A program made the position numbers and the translations under genes. Positions 41,945-50,251 of a DNA stretch of 64,000 bases are shown here, piece by piece. The DNA comes from SFLA01 sp964485815 (GTDB lineage: Bacteria > Bacillota > Clostridia > Oscillospirales > CAG-382), in contig CAZAJX010000002.1 of assembly GCA_964485815.1 (NCBI GenBank), positions 22,074-86,073 on the forward strand. The letters run 5' to 3'. The notes under the pieces were generated by a model. That model did not search any database. It was not told the origin of the DNA and worked only from the letters and a program-made list of their open reading frames with translations. Every line of letters starts with the position of its first letter. Positions within the stretch are counted from its first letter, which is position 1.

Positions 41945-41973
41945 ATTATAAGCCTTTTCATCAGAAAAAGCAA
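41945..41973 (-). promoter_or_regulatory. Cyclophilin promoter
   Basis: Minus strand TTGCTT (41973-41968), 17-bp spacer, TATAAT (41950-41945). Confidence 0.55.
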
Positions 41974-41997
41974 GTCAAATTTAAAGGAGATATCACA

Positions 41998-42174
41998 ATG
42001 CCGGATAATCTTTGCGAAAACTGTATGTATTACGCATACGACGAATATACGGACACTTACGTTTGCGATGCTGATTTTGACGAGGACGAAATGGTAGCCC
42101 TGCTAAGCTCAAAAAACGGATGTCCCTACTACAACCCTTACGATGAATATAAAACAGTTCGAAAACAGAATTGA
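41998..42174 (+). CDS. DUF6472-type small four-Cys protein
   Basis: A 58-residue protein starting MPDNLCENCMYYAYDEY. Four cysteines (6, 9, 23, 42) in a CxxC...C...CPYY pattern suggest zinc or Fe-S binding. The short acidic sequence with the C-terminal DEYKTVRKQN is what I recognise as the DUF6472 family of Clostridia, which has no assigned function. ATG 41998 follows AAAGGAGA. It ends 10 bases before the SGNH hydrolase and is likely cotranscribed with it. Confidence 0.75.
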   Translation: MPDNLCENCMYYAYDEYTDTYVCDADFDEDEMVALLSSKNGCPYYNPYDEYKTVRKQN

Positions 42175-42184
42175 GGTATATATT

Positions 42185-43204
42185 ATGGAATACATCTTTA
42201 CAAATGTAAAAAACGATCCCTTCGTTATCGGCGGTATTCTCCACCCCGATAAAAACCACGGCGAATATTACCGTCTTGATGCAAGCAAAAAGGATATTTA
42301 TTCCGGCGCTAACAGCGGACTTGCTCATCAGACCTCCGGCGGCACCGTCCGCTTTGTAACCGATGCGGACACTGTTTGTATCCGCAACAAGCTTCGTGTT
42401 GTAACCGTAGGTATGAACCATTTTACCCACAGAGGCGTATGGGGACTTGATATTCTCGTGGGAAGCGGTAAAAACAGAGAGTACTGCGGAAAAATGATGC
42501 AGACCTTTGCCGACAGTACCGAGCAAAACGAAAACGAGGTTGATCTTCCCGCAGGCGAAAACGAAGTGCTTATTTACATGCCTCTTTACGCAGGTATCGA
42601 GGATATTGAGGTTGGTATTCCCGAAGGAGCGACTCTTAAAGCGCCTGCCGAAAGAATCACCGCACCTATCGCGTTCTACGGTTCTTCCATTACACAGGGC
42701 GGCTGTGCATCCCGTGCGGGAACAGCTTTTGCAAATATCGTGTGCCGTCATTTTGATGCGGATTGTATCAATCTCGGATTTTCCGGCTCTGCTTTCGGTG
42801 AACAGTCTGTTGCGGAATATATGTCAACAAGAGATGATATCGGCTTGTTCGTTATGGATTACGTTTTCAACGCACGTTCTTTGGAAGAACTTGAAACAAC
42901 CCACTACCCCTTCTACAAGACCTTCAGGGACGCTCATCCCGACACACCCGTGCTTATGTGCACCCATCCCTATTGCTGGCCTACGTCCGAAAACGATCTT
43001 AAGCGTATAGAGATCGTAAAGACCACCTACGAGCGCGCTTTGGAAGAGGGTGATAAAAACGTTTATTTCCTTGACGGAAGAGAATACTTCCCCGCAGAGA
43101 TGAGCGATCTTTGCTTTGTTGACTATTTACATCCCAACGATCTGGGAATGTACTTTATGGCAAAGAAAATGATCGAAAACATCGAAAAAATTTTAAACAA
43201 ATAA
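42185..43204 (+). CDS. SGNH/GDSL hydrolase (carbohydrate-esterase-like)
   Basis: 339 residues. An N-terminal beta-domain (1-150) precedes the SGNH domain: block I FYGSSITQGGCASRAG with the nucleophile Ser, block II NLGFSG (Gly), block III-like region before TTHY, and block V DYLHPNDLG with the catalytic Asp and His. This architecture is found in carbohydrate esterases such as acetylxylan-type enzymes; no signal peptide is seen. ATG 42185 follows GAGGTATATATT. A longer start 42 bases upstream overlaps the previous gene. Confidence 0.88.
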   Translation: MEYIFTNVKNDPFVIGGILHPDKNHGEYYRLDASKKDIYSGANSGLAHQTSGGTVRFVTDADTVCIRNKLRVVTVGMNHFTHRGVWGLDILVGSGKNREYCGKMMQTFADSTEQNENEVDLPAGENEVLIYMPLYAGIEDIEVGIPEGATLKAPAERITAPIAFYGSSITQGGCASRAGTAFANIVCRHFDADCINLGFSGSAFGEQSVAEYMSTRDDIGLFVMDYVFNARSLEELETTHYPFYKTFRDAHPDTPVLMCTHPYCWPTSENDLKRIEIVKTTYERALEEGDKNVYFLDGREYFPAEMSDLCFVDYLHPNDLGMYFMAKKMIENIEKILNK

Positions 43205-43252
43205 GTAGCGGCTGCCATAAGACAGCCGTTTGAAACGGTCGGGTCGCAATCT

Positions 43253-43492
43253 TTATAGATCGTCTGCGTCCTGAACCGGTCGTTCACTTTTATCTATCGG
43301 TGTACCGGTGTAACTTCCGTTAGGGTCGGTATCGCTTGAAAGCATATCCATTCCTATCAGCGGGTCCGGATAACCGATGGGATATAATATATTGGGGACT
43401 TCTATCTCCGGCATATTTGGATATCTGAAACGGTTTTCACCGAAAAGATACCTTTGTCTGCCGTTTTGTTTTGATTGCTTTTTATCATTCAT
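43253..43492 (-). CDS. Small conserved hypothetical protein, 79 residues
   Basis: Starts MNDKKQSKQNGRQRYLFGEN; contains PEIEVPNILYPIGYPDPL and ends DPNGSYTGTPIDKSERPVQD in the shown part, closing with ADDL. The GSYTG and PVQDADDL ends are shared by small clostridial proteins in my memory, none with a known function. ATG 43492 follows AAAGGAG at good spacing, which excludes the 23-codon upstream extension. It is divergent to ruvX and probably monocistronic. Confidence 0.75.
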   Translation of the reverse strand: MNDKKQSKQNGRQRYLFGENRFRYPNMPEIEVPNILYPIGYPDPLIGMDMLSSDTDPNGSYTGTPIDKSERPVQDADDL

Positions 43493-43591
43493 TTTTTTCG
43501 CTCCTTTTTCGGGGGCAATAGTATTATTGCCGAATGTTAAGAATTTATGACTAAAAAGCAAAGAGAAAAAATTGTAAAAAAGGTTTGATTT

Positions 43592-44005
43592 ATGAGAATT
43601 TTAGGAATCGACTTCGGTGATGCGCGCATCGGCTTGGCAACCTCCGATTACGGCGAATCTCTTGCTACGGCGCAAGGAACGGTAAAGGTAAACGGAATTA
43701 ACGATGCGGTTAAAAAGATAAGCGAAAAAGCAAAAGAGCTTGGTGCGGAAAAGTTGGTTATCGGACTTCCGAAAAATATGGACGGATCGCTATCCTTCCG
43801 AGCAGAGCGGACACAGCGCTTTGCGGATATGATGAAGGAAGCGACGGGTCTGGAATACGAGTTTATGGACGAACGTCTTTCCACAATGGAAGCATACCGA
43901 TATCTAAACGCAACGGAATTCAACGGTAAAAAACGCAAAAACGTTATTGACACTCTTTCCGCTCAGATAATTTTGCAAAGCTGGCTGGACAGCAGAAAGA
44001 AATGA
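43592..44005 (+). CDS. ruvX: Holliday junction resolvase-like / pre-16S rRNA nuclease YqgF
   Basis: A 137-residue RNase-H-fold nuclease, with ILGIDFGDARIGLATSD (first catalytic Asp), LVIGLPKNMDGSLSFRA, EFMDERLSTMEA and the final VIDTLSAQIILQSWLD, all standard for YqgF. It processes the 5' end of 16S rRNA precursor in E. coli. The ATG at 43592 follows a weak AAAAGG. A terminator follows directly. Confidence 0.95.
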   Translation: MRILGIDFGDARIGLATSDYGESLATAQGTVKVNGINDAVKKISEKAKELGAEKLVIGLPKNMDGSLSFRAERTQRFADMMKEATGLEYEFMDERLSTMEAYRYLNATEFNGKKRKNVIDTLSAQIILQSWLDSRKK

Positions 44006-44007
44006 TT

Positions 44008-44037
44008 AAAAATCCTCCGTTTGATCGGAGGATTTTT
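44008..44037 (+). terminator. Terminator of ruvX
   Basis: AAAAATCCTCCG (44008-44019) pairs with CGGAGGATTTTT (44026-44037). It stops just short of the convergent sigma-factor gene and may serve it too. Confidence 0.9.
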
Positions 44038-44044
44038 TGTTCTG

Positions 44045-45727
44045 CTATTTAATTACCAAAATCATAGGACACGGATGCTGGTTTATTTTTTCATTGTCAT
44101 CATCATAATTGCCGTCGTATAACTTGCCACGGAAAATAGCCTCCCGCAGGCAGGAAAACAGCATAGCGTTTACGGGACACATATATCGTTTGAACACGGG
44201 AACGCTTTCTATATGGGACGGACAAGGCGTTTCTTTGCCGTTTATAAATTCCGCAAAAAACTTTCTCAATTCTTCGTCTGCTTCCATACCTTGCTTTGCT
44301 TCGGCAAGAATAGCATAAAGAATATCTGATTCTTTTTTATCAATAACGGGAATATTTACGTATATATTGCCGTTTTCCTCCCGCAATATCTTGCATTTTG
44401 TAAGATGGGGTATCATTTTTAAATATTCTTCGTTAAAGCCAACGTACTCCGCGGGAATGCCCATATGAAGTATGAACAAAAGCTTGGTTATGATCTCGTC
44501 AACGTCTTCCCCGTTTTTTATAAAATCATAATCGGGAGAAGTATAATAAGAGTAGTTTGGAAATCCGTCTGCAGAGTATACGTGCTGACATACAGTGCGG
44601 TTTGTAAACTTTTCAAAATATGTGTGCCGTTCACCGGTATACGAGTGCATCATCAGATCAAGATGATCCATAGGATTAAATTCTTTGAAATTAACCGTCG
44701 CAAAGGCGATCCAACGTCCGCCGTCTTTTCTGTAAGGATACTGTTGCTCCGCACCGAGAATGTTGCTTACGATACGGTAAATTCCGTAATCAAGGCAGTT
44801 AAACGCAAAATACATTTCCAAAGAATTCTTTTGGTCAAAATTAAGCTTTTGGTAAAAATCCTGCTGTTTCAGCTCCACCAGACCGTTTTCGATATATCTC
44901 CATATATGTGTAAAATTGTCTTTTATAAATTCTTTCTGTGCGGGAATATGTTTTTCTTTATCTTCCACTGTATAAATGATAAAATCGGTATAATATTTAT
45001 TACCGGTTTTGACCATTAATTCGCCTTCTGTAAGCTTTTCGATAATAGGCTCAACATAGGCTGTGGGGACACCTATGCTTTTTGCGATAGCTTCTGCGGT
45101 AACCGGCTTTTCGTATGCTGCCCAAAGTATGTTTTGTGCAAGCAAATTATCATTTACAAGGGAGCCGGGTTCGTTATTTATTCCGTTATTTCCGCTGTTC
45201 GCAACCCATAACGTAACGGGACTGAAGCTTTGGTTCGAATAATTTTCCATAAATTTCATTTCCTCTTTCATACGGTTTCTTCCGCTGTGCAGTCTGCTTT
45301 TTACTGTCCCTTCGGGAATTCCCATTGATTTGGATATTTCAGCAACGCTTTCCCCGTTCATATAATAGCGCACGATTACCTCTCGGTATGTTTTTGCCAG
45401 ATGCGCCACGGTTTTACGCACATTCTCGGCTTTATCCAATTCCTCTTCTTCGGAATAACAAACGCTTTCGTCAACAATATCAAACCCTTCACCTATCGCC
45501 ACGATAGGCTGGCGGTATTTTTTACGAAGCATATTGTTCCACTTGTTGCTTAAAACGGTAAGTAGCCATCCGCGCATATCATTAATTACTCCGCCCTTTG
45601 CCGTATAAGACAAAGCGCACAGCAAGGCTTCCTGCGCAAGATCTTCCGCGTCCTGCATATTCCCGGACTTTTTTAAAGCTGACGACAGCAAAAATTCTGT
45701 TTGTTCTTCAATTAATTTGTTTTGCAT
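44045..45727 (-). CDS. ECF-type sigma factor with winged-helix-like and ~300-residue C-terminal extension
   Basis: 560 residues, against about 180 for an ordinary ECF sigma. Residues 1-75 are sigma region 2 (AEDLAQEALLCAL, MRGWLLTVLSNKWNNMLRKK) and 105-158 are region 4 (REVIVRYYMNGESVAEISKS, then PEGTVKSRLHSGRNRM). After 165 comes an additional helix-turn-helix (AEAIAKSIGVPTAYVEPIIE, 211-230) and a further 300 residues of unknown type with several Cys (CQHVYS, CPSH, CPV, CLREA). No anti-sigma gene is adjacent, so the extension may sense a signal. Start ATG follows AGAGGTACCGATA. Confidence 0.85.
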   Translation of the reverse strand: MQNKLIEEQTEFLLSSALKKSGNMQDAEDLAQEALLCALSYTAKGGVINDMRGWLLTVLSNKWNNMLRKKYRQPIVAIGEGFDIVDESVCYSEEEELDKAENVRKTVAHLAKTYREVIVRYYMNGESVAEISKSMGIPEGTVKSRLHSGRNRMKEEMKFMENYSNQSFSPVTLWVANSGNNGINNEPGSLVNDNLLAQNILWAAYEKPVTAEAIAKSIGVPTAYVEPIIEKLTEGELMVKTGNKYYTDFIIYTVEDKEKHIPAQKEFIKDNFTHIWRYIENGLVELKQQDFYQKLNFDQKNSLEMYFAFNCLDYGIYRIVSNILGAEQQYPYRKDGGRWIAFATVNFKEFNPMDHLDLMMHSYTGERHTYFEKFTNRTVCQHVYSADGFPNYSYYTSPDYDFIKNGEDVDEIITKLLFILHMGIPAEYVGFNEEYLKMIPHLTKCKILREENGNIYVNIPVIDKKESDILYAILAEAKQGMEADEELRKFFAEFINGKETPCPSHIESVPVFKRYMCPVNAMLFSCLREAIFRGKLYDGNYDDDNEKINQHPCPMILVIK

Positions 45728-45762
45728 TATCGGTACCTCTTTTGAAAGCTTTCGTATACAAG

Positions 45763-45788
45763 GTCGCAGTTTTTGAAAAAGGTTCGGT
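45763..45788 (-). promoter_or_regulatory. ECF-like promoter upstream of the first extended sigma gene
   Basis: Minus strand ACCGAACCTTTTT (45788-45776) with CGAC (45766-45763) 14 bases after the GAACC core. The 13-bp upstream block is identical to that before the second extended sigma gene. GAACCTTTTT resembles the -35 of ECF promoters such as sigma-W (TGAAAC) and CGAC an ECF -10; the spacer is short, so this is a candidate only. Confidence 0.45.
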
Positions 45789-45795
45789 ATTTTTT

Positions 45796-45830
45796 AAATA
45801 AAAACAAAAAGCAAGCCACAAGACCTGCTT
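45796..45830 (-). terminator. Terminator of the tRNA-Pro gene
   Basis: Minus strand AAGCAGGTC with GGCTTGCTT (45830-45809; two wobble pairs, 4-base loop), followed by TTTGTTTTTATTT. Confidence 0.75.
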
Positions 45831-45834
45831 TTGT

Positions 45835-45911
45835 TGGTCGGAGTGAGAGGATTTGAACCTCCGGCCTCTTGGTCCCGAACCAAGCGCTCTACCAAACTGA
45901 GCCACACCCCG
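45835..45911 (-). tRNA. tRNA-Pro (anticodon CGG)
   Basis: A 77-nt cloverleaf with CCA encoded. The acceptor stem CGGGGTG/CACTCCG has one G-U pair; the D arm is GCTC...GAGC, the anticodon stem CTTGG/CCAAG around TTCGGGA gives CGG, and the T arm GGAGG/CCTCT holds TTCAAAT. CGG reads CCG Pro codons. Confidence 0.95.
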
Positions 45912-45997
45912 TTATATATTTAGTTTTCCTGCAACGGGACATAGTATAATATAAATATGAGAAATTGTCAAGGGAAAAAACAAATCACCTCAATAAG

Positions 45998-46027
45998 AAA
46001 AAGCCCGTTTCACATAATGAAACAGGC
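45998..46027 (-). terminator. Terminator of the 46.0-47.5 kb lipoprotein
   Basis: Minus strand GCCTGTTTCA with TGAAACGGGC (46027-46003, one wobble), followed by TTTTTC. Confidence 0.8.
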
Positions 46028-46044
46028 CTTTGTACTATTTTGAT

Positions 46045-47493
46045 TTAAAACTCCGAATCAAGATCTCCAAACAGTAATTTTCCGAATTTGCTGTTTTGGA
46101 ATTCATTAATAATTTCTGTCCAGCCACCGTATTTTATATCGACAAGATCTTTTGCGTCTTCCGGAATTTCGGGAATAGAATCCACTGCAGATAATGACAT
46201 TTCAAGCTTAAAATTATATGCATCATCATTGATCTTCAACGTATCTAAAAGCAAGGATATCTTTTCTTTGGAAACTGAAAGATTGCCCTCCAGCACGGCA
46301 GTGTTGGAGTTTTCTTCGTCCTCATATACTTCAGCAGACAAGGATATATCACCGTTGGATTTATTGTAATTAAACAGAACGTTAAGTACATCCAGCTCCT
46401 GTCCCTCAAAGTTCGCATCAACGGTGAAGGAGTATTTACAATCGGCTGAAGACACTTCTTTAGTGAGCTTTGTGTAAACATAAAGGGGTTCTTCATCGGT
46501 TTCAACGGTAAAATCAAAGGTGATTTCTGTTTCGCCGAACAACACTTCGCCGCTCATAACCGCGGGGGTTTCTTTAAAGTCCTCTTCGGTAACGGTTCCG
46601 TCCAACACGATCTTAACGAATTCGTTGGTGCGCTTATTTAAGTATACTTTTACGGAAAACTGAATATCGGTATCTTCTTTTATATCATTCCAAACGTCGG
46701 CAATATCATTATTTGCGTCAGCCCAAATATCAACGGTACCATCTTCAGAGGATTCATCGCCGTTTTCATCACTTTCGGAATATTTCTTAATTTCGTCAAA
46801 TACCTTATCGATCTTTTCGTTGTCAACTTTAAATTCTGCAACGATGCAGTTTACGTTCTTTTCATTACTGTTTACAACTTTTTCCGTTGTAACGTTGTCG
46901 AGCAATATCGAATATATGGCTTTATTAAGCTCCAAGGACTCATCTTCGTCAACATCAACGCTCTCTTTTGCGGTCTTTACGCTTTCAAGCATTTCCTCGA
47001 CAGTTGTTTTATCAAGTCCGAAATAGTTCACAAACTCACTGTCTTCGAAATTTTCAATAAACGTATCGAAATTAACAAGTAAGGTTTTGTCGCTTCCGAG
47101 AATATCAGATCCGTTTAAAGCAAAATTATCTTCATCGGAAAAAATGCGGAAGGAAAGGTCAACATCGTCATACGCAAAAGCAGTATCAAAAACAAAAGAT
47201 CTTTCTGTGATATCGTAATAAATTTTCTCACTGATGTTTAACGGCGAACCATCGACGTCATCACTCTCAAAAGAAACTGACATTTCGCCTTTTGGCAACA
47301 TACCAATGATCGCATTACCGATTCCTGCATCATCGGTAAAAAAAGCAGATAACGTATTGTCTGTGGCTTCGTCGATAACCGAATACGGATCTGCTAAAAC
47401 ATCTTTCTCACTCACCGCACTGCAGGAAGCAAAAAGAACACAGCAGGTAAACAGTAAACATCCAACCAATAAAATCGAATAAAATCTTTTCAT
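46045..47493 (-). CDS. Large lipoprotein, 482 residues
   Basis: A lipoprotein signal ends LFASC (Cys about 24). The mature part is acidic and beta-rich (MSVSFESDDVDG, FSVKVYLNKRTNEFVKIVLD, EITFDFTVETDEEPLYVYTK) and ends with GKLLFGDLDSEF. A short acidic SESDENGDESSEDG segment splits it near residue 240. It resembles uncharacterised surface lipoproteins of gut Clostridia and the one at 34.5-36.1 kb. ATG 47493 follows GGAGGTCGTACA. Own promoter and terminator. Confidence 0.75.
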   Translation of the reverse strand: MKRFYSILLVGCLLFTCCVLFASCSAVSEKDVLADPYSVIDEATDNTLSAFFTDDAGIGNAIIGMLPKGEMSVSFESDDVDGSPLNISEKIYYDITERSFVFDTAFAYDDVDLSFRIFSDEDNFALNGSDILGSDKTLLVNFDTFIENFEDSEFVNYFGLDKTTVEEMLESVKTAKESVDVDEDESLELNKAIYSILLDNVTTEKVVNSNEKNVNCIVAEFKVDNEKIDKVFDEIKKYSESDENGDESSEDGTVDIWADANNDIADVWNDIKEDTDIQFSVKVYLNKRTNEFVKIVLDGTVTEEDFKETPAVMSGEVLFGETEITFDFTVETDEEPLYVYTKLTKEVSSADCKYSFTVDANFEGQELDVLNVLFNYNKSNGDISLSAEVYEDEENSNTAVLEGNLSVSKEKISLLLDTLKINDDAYNFKLEMSLSAVDSIPEIPEDAKDLVDIKYGGWTEIINEFQNSKFGKLLFGDLDSEF

Positions 47494-47523
47494 TGTACGA
47501 CCTCCATTATATTTTGTATCTGT

Positions 47524-47552
47524 ATTATAACACTTTTGCATTTGATTGTCAA
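47524..47552 (-). promoter_or_regulatory. Promoter of the 482-residue lipoprotein
   Basis: Minus strand TTGACA (47552-47547), 17-bp spacer, TATAAT (47529-47524): consensus. Confidence 0.8.
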
Positions 47553-47598
47553 TACAACGCCGACAACGTATGATAAGTAAAATAATTTGGATTTTTTA

Positions 47599-47627
47599 CT
47601 GACAAATACACAGATTTATGATATAAT
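47599..47627 (+). promoter_or_regulatory. Promoter of the HD-domain gene
   Basis: CTGACA (47599-47604), 17-bp spacer, TATAAT (47622-47627). Confidence 0.65.
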
Positions 47628-47662
47628 AAATAGAGTAATATTCAATTCAAAGGAGCGAAGTC

Positions 47663-48226
47663 ATGACACCGAGAGAGCTTATTGATTTTACAACCTATAT
47701 CGGAAAGCTTAAAACCACATACAGACATTGCTACACCGAAGAAAACCGCCGTGAAAGCGTTGCTGACCATTCCTGGAGAATTGCTCTTATGGCGATGCTG
47801 TGTAAAGACGAATTTCCCGAAATTGATATAAACAAGGTTATAAAAATGTGCCTTATACACGATTTCGGCGAGGCGGTTACGGGAGATATTCCAGCTTTTA
47901 ACAAAACTGAAGAACACGAGGAAACCGAAGATAAAGCCATCGACAAACTGTTAAAACGGCTCCCCGCAGACAAGGAAAAGGAATTGTCCGCACTCTTTGA
48001 TGAAATGGAAGAACTAAAAACGCCCGAAGCGCGGCTGTGGAAATCTCTGGATAATATGGAAGCTGTTATTGCACACAACGAATCGGATATCTCCACTTGG
48101 CTTCCCCTTGAATATTCTCTTAATCTGACATACGGCGAAGAAAACGTGGCGTGGTCGGAATGGACGAAGGAGCTGAGGGCAGAGATAAACAAGGACACCA
48201 TAAAGAAGATTGAGGAGAACAAATAA
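47663..48226 (+). CDS. HD-domain 5'-deoxynucleotidase-like hydrolase
   Basis: 187 residues. The HD fold is seen in ESVADHSWRIALMA (His36), CLIHDFGEAVTGD (His66-Asp67) and a later LDNMEAV Asp. This is the YfbR/HDDC2 pattern of metal-dependent phosphohydrolases that act on deoxynucleoside 5'-monophosphates. ATG 47663 follows AAAGGAG. Its terminator hairpin overlaps the 3' end of the convergent ABC ATPase gene. Confidence 0.85.
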   Translation: MTPRELIDFTTYIGKLKTTYRHCYTEENRRESVADHSWRIALMAMLCKDEFPEIDINKVIKMCLIHDFGEAVTGDIPAFNKTEEHEETEDKAIDKLLKRLPADKEKELSALFDEMEELKTPEARLWKSLDNMEAVIAHNESDISTWLPLEYSLNLTYGEENVAWSEWTKELRAEINKDTIKKIEENK

Positions 48227-48233
48227 AAAGAAT

Positions 48234-48266
48234 GAGCAGTTCCACTATTCGGAACTGCTCGTGTTT
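48234..48266. terminator. Shared bidirectional terminator, HD gene / ABC ATPase
   Basis: GAGCAGTTCC (48234-48243) pairs with GGAACTGCTC (48251-48260). Plus strand: GTGTTTTTT follows. Minus strand: ATTCTTTTTATTT follows. The stop codon of the ABC ATPase is in the loop. Confidence 0.85.
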
Positions 48267-49369
48267 TTTAAATTCACACCTGTATTAATATTAAAAAAGT
48301 GAAGTGCTTGCTCCCGCAGACCAAAGTTGACGGTATTGTGGGGCGATAGAAGAGATTTATCTTTTTCGGAAAGCTCAAGTGTGGGAACGCGGACTATAAC
48401 TTTTGTACCGTCTTCAGTAACGAGGTGAACGTGAAGCTCGCTCCCCATCATTTCCGATACGGTCACTTCTCCGCAAATTCCCTCTCCCGAAGAAATATAA
48501 ATGTGTTCCGGACGAATTCCCAGAAGCACCTTTTTATCCTCGGGCAGATCAACTGTATCTATTATTCTTTTGGATATGGGAATTTCGGTTCCGCACACAA
48601 ACAGATACGGTTTTTCTTTACTTCCCGTTATTTGCGCATTAAAGAAGTTCATCGGAGGGGAGCCGATAAATCCTGCCACAAAAGTATTAGCGGGATGATC
48701 GAAGACTTGCTGGGGTGTTCCTACCTGCTGAATAAAGCCGTCACGCATTATTACTATACGGTCACCCAAGGTCATTGCCTCTGTCTGATCGTGGGTAACG
48801 TAAACAAAGGTGGTGTCAATCTTTTCACGCAGAAGCATTATCTCCGTACGCATCTGATTACGAAGTTTTGCATCAAGATTGGAAAGCGGCTCATCCATTA
48901 AAAAAACACGCGGAACGCGGACTATAGCTCTTCCTATGGCTACACGTTGGCGCTGTCCGCCCGACAGCGCACGGGGAGTTCTTCCCAAAAGATCGGATAT
49001 TCCCAATATTTCCGCAGCCTCTACCACACGGCGGTGTATCTCGTCACGAGGAAGGCGGCGAAGCGTTAAGCCGAACGCCATATTTTCATAAACGGACATA
49101 TGAGGATACAGAGCGTAATTCTGAAACACCATTGCTATATCACGGTCTTTGGGCTCTGCATCGTTGACACATTTTCCGTCAATATAAATCTTTCCGTCGG
49201 TAATATCCTCCAACCCAGCGATCATGCGCAGAGTAGTGCTTTTTCCGCATCCCGAAGGACCGACGAAAACTACGAATTCCTTGTCCTTGATCTCAAGGTC
49301 GAATTTTTTAACAGCGGTAAATCCGCCTTTATATACCTTTTTTACTCCGCTTAAAACTACGCTTGCCAA
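48245..49369 (-). CDS. Sugar ABC transporter ATP-binding protein (MalK/UgpC/MsmX type)
   Basis: 374 residues. Walker A GPSGCGKSTT, Q-loop QNYALYPHMSVYENM, signature LSGGQRQRVAIGRA, Walker B VFLMDEPLSNLD, H-loop THDQTEA, and a C-terminal TOBE/OB regulatory domain from about 235. It energises an import complex with the two permeases upstream. Start is TTG 49369 after AGGAGG at 7-base spacing. Fourth gene of the operon binding protein - permease - permease - ATPase. Confidence 0.95.
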   Translation of the reverse strand: MASVVLSGVKKVYKGGFTAVKKFDLEIKDKEFVVFVGPSGCGKSTTLRMIAGLEDITDGKIYIDGKCVNDAEPKDRDIAMVFQNYALYPHMSVYENMAFGLTLRRLPRDEIHRRVVEAAEILGISDLLGRTPRALSGGQRQRVAIGRAIVRVPRVFLMDEPLSNLDAKLRNQMRTEIMLLREKIDTTFVYVTHDQTEAMTLGDRIVIMRDGFIQQVGTPQQVFDHPANTFVAGFIGSPPMNFFNAQITGSKEKPYLFVCGTEIPISKRIIDTVDLPEDKKVLLGIRPEHIYISSGEGICGEVTVSEMMGSELHVHLVTEDGTKVIVRVPTLELSEKDKSLLSPHNTVNFGLREQALHFFNINTGVNLKNTSSSE

Positions 49370-49390
49370 AAAAACGCCTCCTAAAAATGA

Positions 49391-50251
49391 TCATCCCTTT
49401 ACTGCGCCGCCGGTTATGCCCTCAACATAATATTTTTGAAGCATCATAAACAAAGCGGTTATAGGCAGTGCTACCAAAAGTCCTCCTGCGCAAAACACGG
49501 TAAAATAATTGTTTATATGCTCTCTGTCAAGGAAAGTAAAAAGTCCCACGGCAACGTTGTATGCTTCCTCGTACCCAAAGGTAATCAAAGATGCAAACAT
49601 ATAATCCCCCCAAGGTGCGATGAAAGCCATCATTACCGTATAAATAATTATCGGCTTTGCCATAGGAAGAATTATTTTATAAAACACCCTTGCCCTGCTG
49701 GCGCCGTCTATGCGAGCCGCCTCGTCAAGCGAGCGTGGAATCGTATCAAAAAATCCCTTTGCAACGTAATATCCCATTCCCGAGCTTCCTACGTATACGA
49801 GTATGAGTCCCGGAACAGAGCCCGGACCTGTAAAGCCAACAAGCTTTAAAATAAAGTATACGGCGATCATCGATAAAAAACCAGGGAACATTCCGAGAAC
49901 CAGAATAACATTCATAAGAAGACGTCTGCCTCTGAAACGAAGTCTTGAAAGAGCATAGCTTACCGAAAGCACGATTGCCGTTTGTAATACTGAAGTAAAA
50001 AGTGCGATAATAACGGTATTCAGATACCAGTTCAGAAAATTGGTCTGGGTAAACAGAATTTTAAAATTTTCAAACGACCATTCCTTGGGAAGTATATAGC
50101 TGACCATCCCGCGGGATTCGCCTCTGAATGCCTGAAAAATAAGATATACAAAAGGTAATAGCCATACCACGCATATCACCGTAAGAGCGATATATGCAAA
50201 TGCGTTTGAGATATTGCGTCTTTTGACGGTATTGGAAACAGCATTTTTCAT
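49391..50251 (-). CDS. Maltose-type ABC transporter permease (MalG-like)
   Basis: 286 residues, six TM segments, with the EAA loop DEAARIDGASRARVFYKIILP that docks on the ATPase. The N-terminus and final YVEGITGGAVKG match maltose/maltodextrin permeases of Firmicutes. Its ATG overlaps the TGA of the MalF-like gene in ATGA, implying translational coupling. Confidence 0.93.
   Translation of the reverse strand: MKNAVSNTVKRRNISNAFAYIALTVICVVWLLPFVYLIFQAFRGESRGMVSYILPKEWSFENFKILFTQTNFLNWYLNTVIIALFTSVLQTAIVLSVSYALSRLRFRGRRLLMNVILVLGMFPGFLSMIAVYFILKLVGFTGPGSVPGLILVYVGSSGMGYYVAKGFFDTIPRSLDEAARIDGASRARVFYKIILPMAKPIIIYTVMMAFIAPWGDYMFASLITFGYEEAYNVAVGLFTFLDREHINNYFTVFCAGGLLVALPITALFMMLQKYYVEGITGGAVKG

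Noticed and set aside
45835..45911. tRNA-Pro as an attachment site for an integrated element
   Set aside because: No integrase gene or direct repeat of the tRNA 3' end was noticed in the surrounding sequence.
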